A stretch of DNA of 22,500 nucleotides from Chrysomallon squamiferum (GCA_012295275.1 CM022678.1:7303559-7326058), one strand, 5' to 3'; positions 1 to 9,729 are shown, counted from the first letter of the stretch. The notes: generated by a model not told the origin, from the sequence alone. Numbers and translations are program-made.

Positions 1-105
1 AGTAGTAGTAGCGGTTATATCAGTAGTATTAGTGTCAGTTTCTGTAGCATTATTATCATTAGATGTGGTGATAATGGTAGTAATAGTACTGGTTGCTGCT
101 GCCAT
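1..105. repeat. Degenerate AGT/ATT trinucleotide array (left edge)
   Basis: The window opens inside a degenerate AGT/GTA/ATT array with interruptions such as GCGGTT and GTGTCAG. It is the reverse-complement type of the ACT array at about 1255-2350, and it also lies within about 100 bp of a CT array. It probably continues left of the window. Confidence 0.8.
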
Positions 106-197
106 TTTTCATTCTCTTACTGCTATTTTAATACTGATTTAACTTAAAATTCCCTTTTCTATATTTAATTTAAATTACATTCTTTTACACAATCATT

Positions 198-200
<3 letters not shown>

Positions 201-288
<88 letters not shown>
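201..288 (+). repeat. (TC)44 pure dinucleotide array
   Basis: There are 88 bases of uninterrupted TC. An 11-mer, TCGCATTCATC, lies 12 bases beyond its right edge. The same 11-mer follows the next CT array, which suggests a shared flank. Confidence 0.97.
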
Positions 289-1180
<892 letters not shown>

Positions 1181-1182
1181 GA

Positions 1183-1217
1183 TTCATCATCATCACCATC
1201 GTCGTCGTCATCGTTAT
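1183..1217 (+). repeat. Short ATC/GTC trinucleotide array
   Basis: This is a run of ATC, ACC and GTC triplets just before the much larger ACT array. It encodes Ser-rich peptide in one frame, which is a by-product of the repeat. Confidence 0.75.
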
Positions 1218-1537
1218 TTCCTCCATCATTAAACCCATCATTAAATATGTCTTCTTGTGTTGCTACTGCTACTGCTGTGTTGATGTTATTAATATGCTGC
1301 CACAGCAACAACTGCAACATTTTACACCACCACGACTACTGTATTATAGCTACTGCAGTTACTGCTACCACTACACTGTTACTACTTCAACCACTACAAC
1401 AACCACTGTATTACTACTACTAAATAACACTGTTACTGCTATTGTTGCTGTGACTACAACAACTACTACTTCTACTACTAGTGCTACTACTACTACTTGT
1501 GCTACTACTACTATTACTACTACACCTATTAGCACAA

Positions 1538-1667
1538 TTATATTACATTTTAGAATTACTACTGCTGCTACTACTGCTACTACTATTTCTACAATTACTA
1601 CTAGTACTATTATTAATACAGCTACCACTATTACTACTACTATTACTACTACAACTAGTATTACTAC
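1538..1667 (+). repeat. Upstream copy of a duplicated block (partner 2546-2666)
   Basis: This block contains CATTTTAGAATTACTACT, then TAATACAGCTACCACTATTA, then AACTAGTATTACT. All three landmarks recur in order at 2546-2666, offset by 1008 bases at the left and 999 at the right. Non-repetitive landmarks in the same order show common descent, not independent triplet expansion. Confidence 0.9.
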
Positions 1668-1863
1668 TACTACTATTATTACTACTACTATTATTATTAC
1701 TACTACTATTACTACTACTACTACTATTACCATTACTACTACTACCACTACTACTACTATTACCATTACTACTACTACCACTATTACTACTACTACTATT
1801 ACCATTACTACCACTATTACTACTATTACCATTACTACTACTACCACTATTACTACTACTACT

Positions 1864-2180
1864 ATTACCATTACTACTACTTCTACTATTACTACTACTA
1901 CCATTACTACTACTACCACTACTACTACTACTACTACTATTACCATTACTACTACTACCACTACTACTACTATTACCATTACTACTACTACCACTATTAC
2001 TACTACTACTATTACCATTACTACTACTACTACTATTACCATTACTACTACTTCTACTACTACTACTACTACCATTACTACTACTACCACTACTACTACT
2101 ACTACTACTATTACCATTACTACTACTACCACTACTACTACTATTACCATTACCACTACTACCACTACTACTACTACTAC
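1864..2180 (+). repeat. 171-bp higher-order tandem duplication within the ACT array
   Basis: The ATTACCATT landmark starts at 1864, 1939, 1972, 2011, 2035, 2110 and 2143. Spacings of 75, 33, 39 and 24 are followed by 75 and 33 again. A unique TTCT interruption at 1881 recurs at 2052, exactly 171 bases on. By eye, the first ~116 bases of the two copies differ at one triplet (ATT versus ACT), and the second copy diverges near its right end. Confidence 0.9.
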
Positions 2181-2436
2181 CACTATCACTACTAAATATT
2201 ACTATTACTACTCATACTACTGCTACTAAAGACACCACTATATTACAACAACTACAATTACTACTACTGCTGCTACTACTACTATCAGCACTATCATAGT
2301 TCTGCCACTGCACTTACAAAACCACTACTACCGCTACTACTACTTCAACTACGACTACACGTACAATCTTACACAAGTATTATTACACAATAATAAAATA
2401 AAAAATAAAAAGTTGCTTCTACAACTATTAACTCTA

Positions 2437-2440
<4 letters not shown>

Positions 2441-2527
<87 letters not shown>

Positions 2528-2541
2528 ACTCTCTCTCTCTC
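2441..2541 (+). repeat. CT dinucleotide array with a CCA interruption
   Basis: CT is pure at 2441-2525, then interrupted by CCA, then continues to about 2541. The left flank TTGCTTCTACAACTATT (2414-2430) matches, in reverse orientation, the sequence just outside the GA array that ends at 11561. Confidence 0.95.
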
Positions 2542-2545
2542 ACAG

Positions 2546-2663
2546 TTATATTTCATTTTAGAATTACTACTACTGCTACTACTGTTACTACTATTACTAC
2601 TAGTACCATTATTAATACAGCTACCACTATTACCACTACTATTACTACTAAAACTAGTATTAC

Positions 2664-2666
<3 letters not shown>
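2546..2666 (+). repeat. Downstream copy of the duplicated block (partner 1538-1667)
   Basis: This carries the same ordered landmarks as 1538-1667, with a net 9-bp shorter length and scattered substitutions. It sits between a CT array and a CTGT array, whereas the upstream copy leads straight into the pure ACT array. Confidence 0.9.
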
Positions 2667-2722
<56 letters not shown>

Positions 2723-2742
2723 GTCTGTCTCTCTCTCTCTCT
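2665..2742 (+). repeat. Compound (CTGT)n-(CT)n array
   Basis: Nine or so CTGT units pass without a gap into CT, with two later CTGT relapses near 2721-2729. The same CTGT-to-CT order occurs at 20104-20201. Confidence 0.95.
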
Positions 2743-3130
2743 TTTCAGTTAAGTCATACGAAGAAGACAATAAACAGAGCGGTAAATCAGATCTTTCCTT
2801 GATCTGTCAACATCTGGTTTCAGTTTTTTTATTCACAAAAAAGAAAAGAGAAGAAATAAAAGAAATAATTAGAATAACGCAGAAGCAGCGGAAAAAAGAA
2901 AAAGAAAATATTTAAAGAAAACTGATGAGATTTTTCCGTGCAACTTTCTTTTTATTATTATTATTTTTTTGTTATTTTTTTTTCAATCGTAAATAAAGAA
3001 GAGACCTATATATACGTTATTACTGCAGACACTTTGTAAGCTATAATTCACAACTGTTTTATATCAAAACAACTTAAAACAGCAGCAATAACATTCTTCG
3101 ACGACGATACATTATATGTTCCTGAAGTAT
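2743..3130. other. AT-rich unique region, nothing recognised
   Basis: It has A-rich and T-rich patches (AAAGAAAA types, ATT repeats near 2955) and no open frame or RNA structure I can support. Confidence 0.5.
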
Positions 3131-3131
3131 T

Positions 3132-3398
3132 TCACCTTGCTTGTTGAAAGATGTAATTACTTTGAACTGTTTCGGGGAAATCAGTTCTAAAATCAGCATA
3201 TGTCCCATGTGGATTTTGAAACTGCGGTGTGAGATCCGCTGACATTCTGATTGGCTGAAAATTGCTGAAATGAATTCCCATTGGTGGAAATGTTACCTTG
3301 CACCAGACTCCGCTGACCGAAGCAGTGAACTCGATCTTGTTTGTTTTTCTCTTGCACTGTTTTTTTTTTTCTCTTCTTCTTCTTCTGGAAAAACACAT
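3132..3398 (-). CDS. Weak candidate ORF, 88 codons, unknown
   Basis: It has an ATG start on the minus strand (3398) and a TGA at 3134. The first ~20 residues are a Lys/Arg run from a CTT-type repeat. The rest has ordinary complexity, with Trp, Cys, Pro and Phe, and is not a repeat translation. I recognise no domain, signal peptide or membrane segment. The same DNA carries two ATTGG (inverted CCAAT) boxes at 3250 and 3280, about 30 bp apart, so a regulatory element is at least as likely. An open frame this long can occur by chance. Confidence 0.15.
   Translation of the reverse strand: MCFSRRRRREKKKQCKRKTNKIEFTASVSGVWCKVTFPPMGIHFSNFQPIRMSADLTPQFQNPHGTYADFRTDFPETVQSNYIFQQAR
3240..3300 (-). promoter_or_regulatory. 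Paired CCAAT boxes about 30 bp apart
   Basis: ATTGG occurs at 3250-3254 and at 3280-3284, and TTGGCTGAAAA / TTGCTGAAAT form a short direct repeat between them. CCAAT boxes about three helical turns apart are typical of NF-Y promoters. No transcript start can be assigned. Confidence 0.25.
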
Positions 3399-4515
3399 AA
3401 ACCAATCAATCCAATCATTTAGCCAGAATTCTTGTCATTAATCATTATTAAATCAGCTGTGGTCTAATAAATTTGATTTTGAAAAAAAACAAAAAAAACG
3501 CACTGAGACAATCTGCTCTTATTAAGTTACTTGAAAAGTATTTATCTACACCGATATTCCTTATTTTCAGTACGGAAAATGTTAAAGGCGACTAAATTTA
3601 ATTTAAAGCAGGTGAACAAACCAAACCACCACAGCTTATTAAATTATTTCACATTTATTTTATCAGATTCTTTTGATATCAAAATGTGCAGATGCGTTTC
3701 TAAACTCAACTTATTTAATTTTTTTCAACCGCTGAAATAAAAACTGAAAACGAAAGTTGCTTAAGGAAACTAATTTCATCATAAAGTCAAAGAAAACAAG
3801 AATTGTGTTATGCAGTGTGACTCTCTATAAATGGCTGATTATATTGCATTATAAACACCATACAAAAATAAAAATCCACGCAGATGCAGTGATTTACGTT
3901 TTTTCGATTAGCGGTAAAAAAAAGTTATGTGTGCACCTTCCCAATGGCATCAGATAACGCATTTAACAACAAAGAAACGTATGCATTTTTATTTTTATTT
4001 TGAAGCATGACGTCGTCTTGTTTTAAATTAAATAAAAAACAGAACTAATAATATCTTTAATGCTATTTCTTTTAAGAACATTTGCATTCATTAGTATCAA
4101 TAAATATGAAATTATTGTTTAATTATTTATTTCACCTTAAGTCTTATAGTATGGGCATTTATTTTAATTATGGAACGTATACATGGATTATGAATTTCAG
4201 AATCTGGGTATAATTTGCAATCATAAATGTCTTAGTTTTATATATATATAGTTAAATTCGCCTGTTATTTCAGTAAAATGGAGTTTACAATTTCGGTTGT
4301 TTTTGTTTTTCTCTTTCGAGCCATATGTTTGTCAGACTCTGTTAACATCACAATGTGTTAAGATAAAACTTCTAACTTGCTCTTTCGTTAATACTGCAGT
4401 TAATGTCATTAAACCAAAACAAACTACGAGTTTTATCTCATAGCAAAAATACAAAACGTAAAATAAAATTATATAGCAAATAAATAAATAAATATATATT
4501 TATACACAGGTATAA
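3399..4515. other. AT-rich unique region, no supported gene
   Basis: Two open frames of 66-69 codons (3531-3740, 3757-3957) start without ATG and show no domain or low-complexity signature. A CRE-like TGACGTCG lies near 4009. The rest is AT-rich with AAAT runs near 4480-4500. I see no gene. Confidence 0.5.
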
Positions 4516-5049
<534 letters not shown>

Positions 5050-5163
5050 TTCGGCTATTGGCATGCGGTGCAGTGTTTGAAGGAAGTGGACACATTCTCG
5101 TTGTCAGCCAATTAATATGAGAATGTTATTCATTATCTCCCCTTCCAGGTCCTGTCAATCAAA

Positions 5164-5292
5164 ATGGCGTCCGACATGCGGCGGAGAAGCATTGCTAAGG
5201 ATTCCGACGTTGTTGAAAAACCTAGGTCACGTTCACGATGTTACGTTAGCGCCCTCTACCGGGCTGTTCGAGTAATTACGGGTCTTCGCTGA
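5164..5292 (+). CDS. Candidate first-exon ORF, 42 codons, unknown
   Basis: The ATG lies inside a YY1-like motif AAAATGGCG, and the frame runs to a TGA at 5290-5292. The peptide begins MASDMRRRSIAKDSD, is basic, and is not derived from a repeat. I cannot assign it to a family. A possible but weak splice donor (AG|GTCACG) sits near 5225; if used, this would be a coding first exon of a + strand gene whose later exons are not identified here. It could equally be chance in a CpG-rich regulatory island. Confidence 0.2.
   Translation: MASDMRRRSIAKDSDVVEKPRSRSRCYVSALYRAVRVITGLR
5249..5263 (-). promoter_or_regulatory. CTCF-like binding motif
   Basis: On the minus strand this reads CCGGTAGAGGGCGCT, which matches 14 of 15 positions of the bilaterian CTCF consensus CCASYAGRKGGCRSY (only position 3 differs). 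It lies within the CpG-rich island. CTCF is conserved across bilaterians; binding at this site is inferred from sequence. Confidence 0.5.
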
Positions 5293-5376
5293 CCGTTTGT
5301 TGAACCCGTTACAGAATTACTGGGGAAAAAAAAAAATTGTTGTTTATGAAGATTGAGATTGTTGATAATGTGAGAC

Positions 5377-5541
5377 GTCACTTTTCATTGGTTAATCCGG
5401 ACAGGAGTTTCGTCACGAAGTCGTATAAAGTCGACACTGATTGGTTGATGCGATTATAATTATGTTGACATTTTCATTTCCTCTTTCGTTCCGTGAGTAA
5501 AGTGTTAAATCAGATTTTGCGAATGACCTTGTGTGTTTCTC

Positions 5542-5626
<85 letters not shown>

Positions 5627-5765
5627 TCGTAACAAATGAAATAAAACTGAATAAAATAAACAAGCAAGAAACGAAATGCACCGAGACTTCTACGTTGACC
5701 AATCAACATCAACGTTCTACAGCTTCGTGTCAAATTACTCTCAGTTTAAGCCAATGGAAAGTGAC
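5377..5765. repeat. Imperfect inverted repeat flanking a CT array
   Basis: The arms are 5377-5445 and 5698-5765. GTCACTTT-CATTGG (5377-5391), CACGAAG (5414-5420) and TGATTGGT (5438-5445) each have reverse complements on one diagonal with a single 1-base shift, at 5751-5765, 5723-5729 and 5698-5705. By eye about 70% of the bases pair. The (CT) array 5547-5622 lies in the loop. This may be an old foldback/MITE-like element or an inverted duplication of a CCAAT promoter module; neither is proved. Confidence 0.6.
5547..5622 (+). repeat. (CT)38 pure dinucleotide array
   Basis: This is 76 bases of pure CT inside the loop of the 5377-5765 inverted repeat. It ends directly at GAATTCGTAACAAATG. Confidence 0.97.
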
Positions 5766-5930
5766 ATTTCATTTTATACGTAATTGCGGTGAAGACCACA
5801 GCAATGAAAGCTAAAATTCACTGCTGCAAGTTACAAGCTAACTCCTCGTTTTTCCTTAACACCAAGTCATGTATTTTATTCAGAATTCCTCGTAGATAGG
5901 AAAATGCCGCGGAAAATAATCTAATGTATA
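5623..5930. other. Unique region including the right arm of the inverted repeat
   Basis: It contains CCAAT boxes at 5699-5703 and 5751-5755 within the right arm, then sequence of ordinary complexity up to the GATA array. Overlapping frames of about 93-106 codons run out of the CT array and have no domain. Confidence 0.5.
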
Positions 5931-6087
5931 GAATAATGGATAGATAGATAGTCAGTAAACAAAAATAATGAATAAACACTTGACAGAAAGAAAGACGGAT
6001 GGATGACGTATCGGTAGATGAAAAATAGATAGATAATGTATAGACCGACAGATAGATAAATTGACTGATAATGATAGCGAGACAGGT

Positions 6088-6126
<39 letters not shown>

Positions 6127-6330
6127 TAGATTGATATACAGATTAGATAGATAGATGAACAAACATATAGATGTAATTAGAGGTAGATAGAAATAGATAG
6201 ATAGACAGACAGACAGATAGGTATACAGACAGATAAACAAACATGTATAGATATAATGAGAAATAGATATATAGATATAGATAGATAGACACACAGAAGA
6301 CAGATAAATATAGATAAATTGATGGAGGGA
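5931..6330 (+). repeat. Degenerate GATA/GACA tetranucleotide array with central TA array
   Basis: Imperfect GATA, GACA and AATA units are interrupted by a perfect TA run (about 6090-6125). The long minus-strand frame of Ser-Ile-Tyr-Leu content (5818-6441) is a translation of this repeat. Confidence 0.9.
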
Positions 6331-6331
6331 T

Positions 6332-6475
6332 AAAAAAAAAAAAAAAAAAATCGAGCCAGTGAAAGAGATAAAAAAAAAAGAGATACTGAAACAAGAACGA
6401 GAAACAGAAAGCCTGACAGATGGAGACAGAAATAGAGACATAGAGACAGACAGACAGACAGACAGACAGACTGTT
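6332..6475 (+). repeat. Poly-A runs and (GACA)n array
   Basis: An A18 run at 6333-6350, GAAA/GAGA-rich sequence, and seven clean GACA units at about 6444-6471. Confidence 0.85.
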
Positions 6476-6756
6476 ACGGACCTATACTAAACTAGCTGCG
6501 AGAGAGAACAGAAGAGAGAGATATAACTCATCAATTTCGGAAGCAAACATCGATGTTAAATCACACCACACATTGAAAAGGCGAGATTTCGCTTCATTAT
6601 TCGTAATCCCTACTCTAACCACAGATCCCTCGTGGCCAGTATTATCCCTCTACATCACAGAGTCTTATTCCAGAGTAATTTACAGCATTTAAATAAAAAA
6701 AAGTATTAAAACTAATCTTTTCGTTGTTATTGCTAACATTAAAAAGTTATTGAAAA
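6476..6756. other. Unique region, nothing recognised
   Basis: Mixed-complexity sequence with a small purine-rich patch near 6500-6520 and a CATCGATG palindrome near 6549. No ORF of note is visible. Confidence 0.5.
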
Positions 6757-6771
6757 CAATAAATAAATTAA

Positions 6772-6826
<55 letters not shown>

Positions 6827-6884
6827 GTAAATAAATAAATAAGTAAGTAAGTAAGTAAGTAAGTAAATAAATAAGTAAATAAAT
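6757..6884 (+). repeat. (AAAT)n / (AAGT)n tetranucleotide array
   Basis: AAAT units from 6757 change to AAGT at about 6826-6866 and back to AAAT. A conversion of one unit type inside the array is visible as a block of consecutive AAGT repeats. Confidence 0.95.
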
Positions 6885-7500
6885 TATAAAAATAATTTAA
6901 AAAAAAAAAACGAAGAAAAGAAAAAGAAACGTCATTCTCTGCTGAAAACACTTCATTCTTCAACTATCATTTTAAAGCACGTACTTTTGGATATTTATTT
7001 ATTTATTTTTTTTTTTAAATTTTCGTCTGTTTCAAACCAAATGCAGATAACATGACGTTACTGGGTCATTAAACTTCTTGCAGAATAAATAAATAAAATA
7101 CAAAAAGATTGTATCGTGAGTATATTCATTTACTACAGAGCACGCACTATTATTACCTTACATACATACAGTTTATATAACACAGATAAGAAATAAGGAC
7201 TTTAACTTGATGATATTGTGATGCTATAGGCTTAGTAAAGATGACATACAAAGGCCTGGACAAATACATATTCCTGTAGGTCTTTTTAAAATAAGAAGAC
7301 AAGGCGTCAGAATAAAAAAATATTCTCTTTCCAATGGAGTTATTAGGTATAATTATTATGGCTTATTTTTAGTGAACTAGGAGAACTTCGGCTAAGAGCT
7401 GTTTTTTCGAGGTCTTTGTTTTAATAAAAAAATATCGCAAAGTATTTTTTAGTATTCAAATACATTCTGATTTGATGACTATTGCATATAGCTCTTAAAG
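6885..7500. other. AT-rich unique region, no supported gene
   Basis: Short A runs, a (TTTA) patch near 6994 and otherwise unstructured AT-rich DNA. I see no open frame of interest. Confidence 0.5.
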
Positions 7501-7501
7501 A

Positions 7502-7536
<35 letters not shown>

Positions 7537-7641
7537 CATCATGATCTTCTTCATCTTCTTCATCTTCTTCTTCTTCTTCTTCTTTTTATTATTATTATCA
7601 TCATCATCATCTTCTTCTTATTATTATTATTATTGTTATTA
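7502..7641 (+). repeat. Compound TTA / CTT / ATC trinucleotide array
   Basis: Blocks of TTA, then CTT with ATC, then ATC, then CTT, then TTA follow each other. The outer TTA blocks bracket a pyrimidine-rich core almost symmetrically. Confidence 0.92.
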
Positions 7642-7722
7642 GAAGTAGTACTGTTAGTACAATTATTTTGTCGTAGTATTGAGTTCAGATTTGCTTTTCT
7701 TTTCTGGAATATCACAGTTATC

Positions 7723-7734
7723 TGTGACGTCACA
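7723..7734. promoter_or_regulatory. 12-bp palindrome containing a full CRE
   Basis: TGTGACGTCACA is a perfect palindrome with the CREB/ATF core TGACGTCA at its centre. A 26-codon ATG frame starts at 7775 but is too short to call a gene. Confidence 0.45.
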
Positions 7735-7970
7735 CATTTAAACTGCGTGAACTTCAAGACAGATAAAGAGTAAGATGGAAGGAAGCTATCCCGTGTTTAA
7801 AGAGGATTTTCTGTTTGTGAACGTCGCTGTTAATACTCTTGTTACACGGAAATAATTTTACATTCTGTTAAAACATATTAGCGATGTTAGTAAGTAGAAG
7901 AATTCACCGCCATATTCTCACATTAAGATAATTAGATAATTAATTTATCATACTATCTGCATATTCTAGA
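7735..7970. other. Unique region downstream of the CRE
   Basis: Moderate-complexity sequence with no supported gene. The ATG at 7775 opens only 26 codons. Confidence 0.4.
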
Positions 7971-8160
7971 ACAAAAAAAAAAATAAAATAAAAGTTAAAA
8001 TTAAAATTTAAAAAAATAATAAAAAAGAAGGTAAAAAAATGAAAAAAAGAAGAAGATAAAGAAAAGAAAAGAAACCAAAAAAACTAAAAAAAAAAAAAAA
8101 AAAAAAAACAAACAGAAGAAGAAGTAAAAAAAAAAAAAAATAATAAATTAAAAAACGTTC
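7971..8160 (+). repeat. A-rich, purine-biased tract
   Basis: Dominated by A with G, including A23 (8086-8108) and A15 (8126-8140). It looks like degenerate AAAG/AAAT microsatellite, and no retroposon body could be attached to it. Confidence 0.75.
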
Positions 8161-8595
8161 TTAATTTTATAGGTTTTCGCTAACACAAACCTTAGAGACG
8201 CTAAACTTAATTAACATCTGAAGAAAATTTCATCTGCTTCCTTTTATTTTATTATTATTATTATATATTTTCCTTTTTATCTTCTAAATTCTTTGTTTTT
8301 GTCTTCTTCTTTTCTTTTTCATTCTTTCTTTTTTTTTCTCGTTTTTAAGACAAATTTTTAACTTATTAAATTTCTACACAGCCTCCATCAATGTGACCTA
8401 TCAGAACCTTCCCTTTTTTTTTTTCTTCTTCTTCTTTTTTTTTTTCTTCTTCCTGAAGCCAACTAAAATGATTTCTGTTCTTTCTGCCTTCGTTAAAACA
8501 TCCCCTTGAGCAAAAAAACAGCAAAAGGTTTCTAATTAGACGCCCCTAGTTTAACTGGCCATTACTTAGGTTGGTTTTAATAAGCAAGAAACAAA
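8161..8595. other. Pyrimidine-rich spacer
   Basis: It holds TTC/TTTC-rich patches (8275-8340, 8410-8455), opposite in strand bias to the preceding A/G tract. No gene is visible. Confidence 0.5.
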
Positions 8596-8599
8596 ACCT

Positions 8600-8870
8600 A
8601 AAAAAAAAAAAAAAAATGTGTTCGCATCTTTTCAAACTCGTAGACAGAGGGAGCTGACTGTTGCCTTTCCGGTGCTACTAAAATGTGTGCGGTCATGCGC
8701 TCTTGTCCATCACTGGTTCTCCCGCCCGTGCGTAATTCAATGAACCAGTCAATTACTTCCGGAAGCGAAAACAAAACCAGACACTGGAGCTAAAGAGCGG
8801 CTCGACAGAAAACAAAACGAAACAGAAGCAGCTTTTCAGTTAGTCTCGTGAAAACATCTGTGTGAATGTT
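8600..8870 (+). promoter_or_regulatory. Promoter-like island with ETS palindrome
   Basis: Locally GC- and CpG-richer. ACTTCCGGAAGC (8755-8766) contains the palindrome TTCCGGAA, two opposed ETS-type GGAA cores. A perfect 8-bp inverted repeat, ACTGGTTC (8712-8719) and GAACCAGT (8742-8749), encloses CCCGCCCGTGCG. A stretch rich in AAAC/GAAA follows and could be a 5' untranslated region. ETS sites are common in TATA-less promoters; the direction of transcription is not determined. Confidence 0.35.
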
Positions 8871-8964
8871 GTACACACACGATTAACGAACAGTTCCATG
8901 CCTCGCTCTTATAGTTCTGTCTCTCGGTCCAAAATTTGCATTCTAAAAAGAATCTATACTATGT

Positions 8965-9063
8965 TTGTCTGTCTGTCTGTTCTTGTATCTGTCTTTCTAT
9001 CTATCCATCTGTCTACCTGTCTATCAGTCTATCAGTCAATCAATCAATATATCAATATATCTA

Positions 9064-9135
<72 letters not shown>

Positions 9136-9440
9136 ACTGTCTATCTATCAGACAATCAATAAATCAATCAATCTATCTATTCATCTCTCTTCTATCTATA
9201 TGTCTATCAATCTATCAATCAGTCAATCATCAAGCTATCTATCTATCTATCTATCTATCTATCAATCTATCTATCAATCTCTCTATCTACCTATCATTCT
9301 ATCTATCTATCTCTCTATCTATCTATCTGTCTATCTCTCTATCTATCTATCTGTCTATCTATCTATATATCTGTCTATCTATCTATTTGCCTGTATGGCT
9401 GTCTGTCAATCTATCTCTCTATCTATTTATCTCTGCCCGG
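8965..9440 (+). repeat. (CTGT)n and (CTAT)n tetranucleotide array
   Basis: Degenerate CTAT/CAAT units with a pure (GTCT)13 core at about 9066-9117. The 218-codon frame through it (8862-9518) starts at GTG and reads Leu-Ser-Val-Cys and Ser-Ile-Tyr-Leu, so it is a repeat translation. Confidence 0.95.
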
Positions 9441-9722
9441 CTGTCTTTATGTTTATACACACACAATGCAAATCGATTCGTCGTCAACCAGTGTGAACCA
9501 TTTTCTAACATGTATTGATAAATAAATTTAGTTAGAAAACGCTGGATATGAGCCACAAAAGGAGAAAAGGAAAAGACCAATTTTTTATGTACGGACGCAC
9601 TAAGTAAACTTTTAATCTACAAATATGCTGGGTTTTTTATGTACGCAGATAAAAAATACACGAAACCCGCTGATATCAGAAGATGTAGTATTGGGACACA
9701 CGTATGCAGAGACTGAGAGAAT
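9441..9722. other. Unique spacer
   Basis: Ordinary AT-rich sequence and no supported gene. ACGTATGCAGAGACTGAGAG leads into the next array. Confidence 0.5.
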
Positions 9723-9729
9723 GACAGAC

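Larger units (their letters stand above)
1255..2350 (+). repeat. Long ACT/ATT/ACC trinucleotide array with higher-order structure
   Basis: About 1.1 kb is built from ACT with ATT, ACC, GCT and TTC variants. It is pure triplet between about 1680 and 2190. All three + frames can stay open because ACT, CTA and TAC are not stop codons, so the 324-codon Thr/Ile frame (1255-2229, no ATG start) and its Leu and reverse Val counterparts are not evidence of a gene. ATTACCATT interruptions divide the array regularly and expose a 171-bp tandem duplication (1864-2034 and 2035 to about 2180). Confidence 0.95.
5050..5530 (+). promoter_or_regulatory. CpG- and CCAAT-rich promoter-like island
   Basis: CpG and GC rise sharply compared with both sides. 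CCAAT or its inverse occurs at 5057, 5108, 5387 and 5440. A YY1-like AAAATGGCG (5161-5169) overlaps an ATG, TTATCTCCCC is at 5133-5142, and GACGTCAC (half of a CRE palindrome) is at 5374-5381. Promoters of housekeeping genes often combine CCAAT boxes with a YY1 site at the start codon; that this is one is inference. Confidence 0.4.

Noticed and set aside
1371-2189. Minus-strand poly-Val frame of 272 codons and overlapping poly-Leu frame
   Set aside because: It is produced by the ACT/ATT triplet array; several frames on both strands are open at once, which real coding sequence would not show.
5818-6441. 207-codon minus-strand frame
   Set aside because: It follows the degenerate GATA/GACA array and contains no domain; Tyr-Leu-Ser-Ile periodicity marks it as repeat translation.
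9060-9120. CRISPR-like regularity in the CTGT array
   Set aside because: It is a plain microsatellite without unique spacers, in a eukaryotic context.
8862-9518. 218-codon frame
   Set aside because: It starts at GTG and consists mostly of CTGT/CTAT translation (Leu-Ser-Val-Cys, Ser-Ile-Tyr-Leu).
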